Origin: Bacteroidaceae bacterium
Lineage (GTDB): Bacteria; Bacteroidota; Bacteroidia; Bacteroidales; Bacteroidaceae
Reading direction: 5' to 3'
Assembly (NCBI GenBank): GCA_017517925.1
Contig: JAFWXS010000019.1
Location: 1 to 46,800 of the forward strand
DNA: 46,800 bases
The notes under the pieces were generated by a model. That model was not told the DNA's origin, ran no database searches, and was given only the letters and a program-made list of their open reading frames with translations. Each line of letters begins with the position of its first letter. Within the stretch, counting starts at the first letter, position 1. Below are positions 46,521 through 46,800 of this stretch, in pieces. Position numbers and translations under genes: made by a program.

Positions 46521-46800
46521 TTACTTAAGTTCTACCTCAGCACCAGCCTCTTCGAGAGCCTTCTTCAAGTTCTCAGCCTCGTCCTTAGCAAGACCTTCCT
46601 TAACTACGCTGGGAGCGCCGTCAACCAAGTCCTTAGCCTCCTTCAAACCGAGACCGCAAACTTCCTTAACAGCCTTAACTACCTGGAGCTTAGCTGCACC
46701 TGCGCTCTTCAATACTACATCGAATGATGTCTTCTCCTCAGCGGCCTCAGCGGCACCAGCTGCGGGACCAGCAGCAACAGCAACAGCTGCAGCAGCGGGC
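46521..46800 (-). CDS. rplL: Ribosomal protein L7/L12, 3' part
   Basis: L7/L12 forms the stalk of the 50S subunit that recruits translation factors. The stop is at 46521; the N-terminal domain lies outside the window. An Ala/Gly-rich hinge ([20 protein letters not shown]) is followed by the C-terminal domain: [40 protein letters not shown] and the end [11 protein letters not shown]. Shorter starts inside the frame are artefacts of the window edge. It precedes rpoB, as is standard. Confidence 0.97.
   Translation of the reverse strand, partial: PAAAAVAVAAGPAAGAAEAAEEKTSFDVVLKSAGAAKLQVVKAVKEVCGLGLKEAKDLVDGAPSVVKEGLAKDEAENLKKALEEAGAEVELK

Overview
The window looks like a Bacteroidales chromosome, probably Prevotellaceae or a close relative; this is inferred from gene content and promoter style, and no 16S gene is present. 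Many intergenic regions carry the Bacteroidetes promoter form (TTTG/TTG, 19-21 bases, then TAnnTTTG), Shine-Dalgarno sequences are weak or absent, and several protein families are typical of the phylum: DUF4831, DUF4834, DUF5063, a PASTA-tailed FtsI, short-type phosphatidylserine decarboxylase and a CotH protein with a C-terminal sorting-like tail. I see no phage, integrase, transposase, CRISPR array, tRNA or rRNA. Most of the window is core housekeeping chromosome.

Layout. 1-4062 (+): the 3' part of lysS, broken by an in-frame TAG, then gpsA, pgi and a HAD phosphatase. 4238-9073 (-): ddl, a transglutaminase/leucine-rich-repeat lipoprotein, a DUF805 membrane protein, rluD and a PASTA membrane protein. 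9236-20404: a rearranged division and cell-wall (dcw) region. rsmH-ftsL-ftsI-murE and ftsW-murG-mlaE-mlaF are on the minus strand, with murC-ftsQ inserted between them on the plus strand; mraZ, mraY, murD, ftsA and ftsZ are not here. 20587-23199 (+): psd and pssA (phosphatidylethanolamine synthesis), a DUF4834 protein and birA. 23192-24640 (-): ispD and a DJ-1/PfpI protein. 24782-27332 (+): DUF5063, a DEDDy exonuclease and an RlmI-like rRNA methyltransferase. 27469-28483: a candidate small RNA with its own promoter and terminator, then nadC. 28685-29773 (-): DUF4831. 29994-32215 (+): adk, obgE and a 62-residue basic protein. 32262-38212: a divergent pair, a large secreted CotH/discoidin/dockerin protein (-) and a GH43-like/GH51 arabinofuranosidase (+). 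38293-46800 (-): rpoC, rpoB and the 3' part of rplL.

How the genes fit together. Much of the window serves the envelope: peptidoglycan precursors (Ddl, MurC, MurE, MurG), septal synthesis (FtsW, FtsI, FtsL, FtsQ), phospholipids (GpsA, Psd, PssA), lipid transport (MlaE/F) and isoprenoid precursor (IspD). The DNPR motif of MurE points to meso-diaminopimelate peptidoglycan. The CotH/GH51 pair is the one clearly accessory, glycan-related segment.

The most notable points are the TAG in lysS, the small-RNA unit before nadC, the broken and inverted dcw cluster, several families of interspersed palindromic repeats (two of them read in frame inside genes), the mirrored promoter module between rsmH and psd, and the domain architecture of the CotH protein. 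I found no convincing new multi-gene defence or mobile system.
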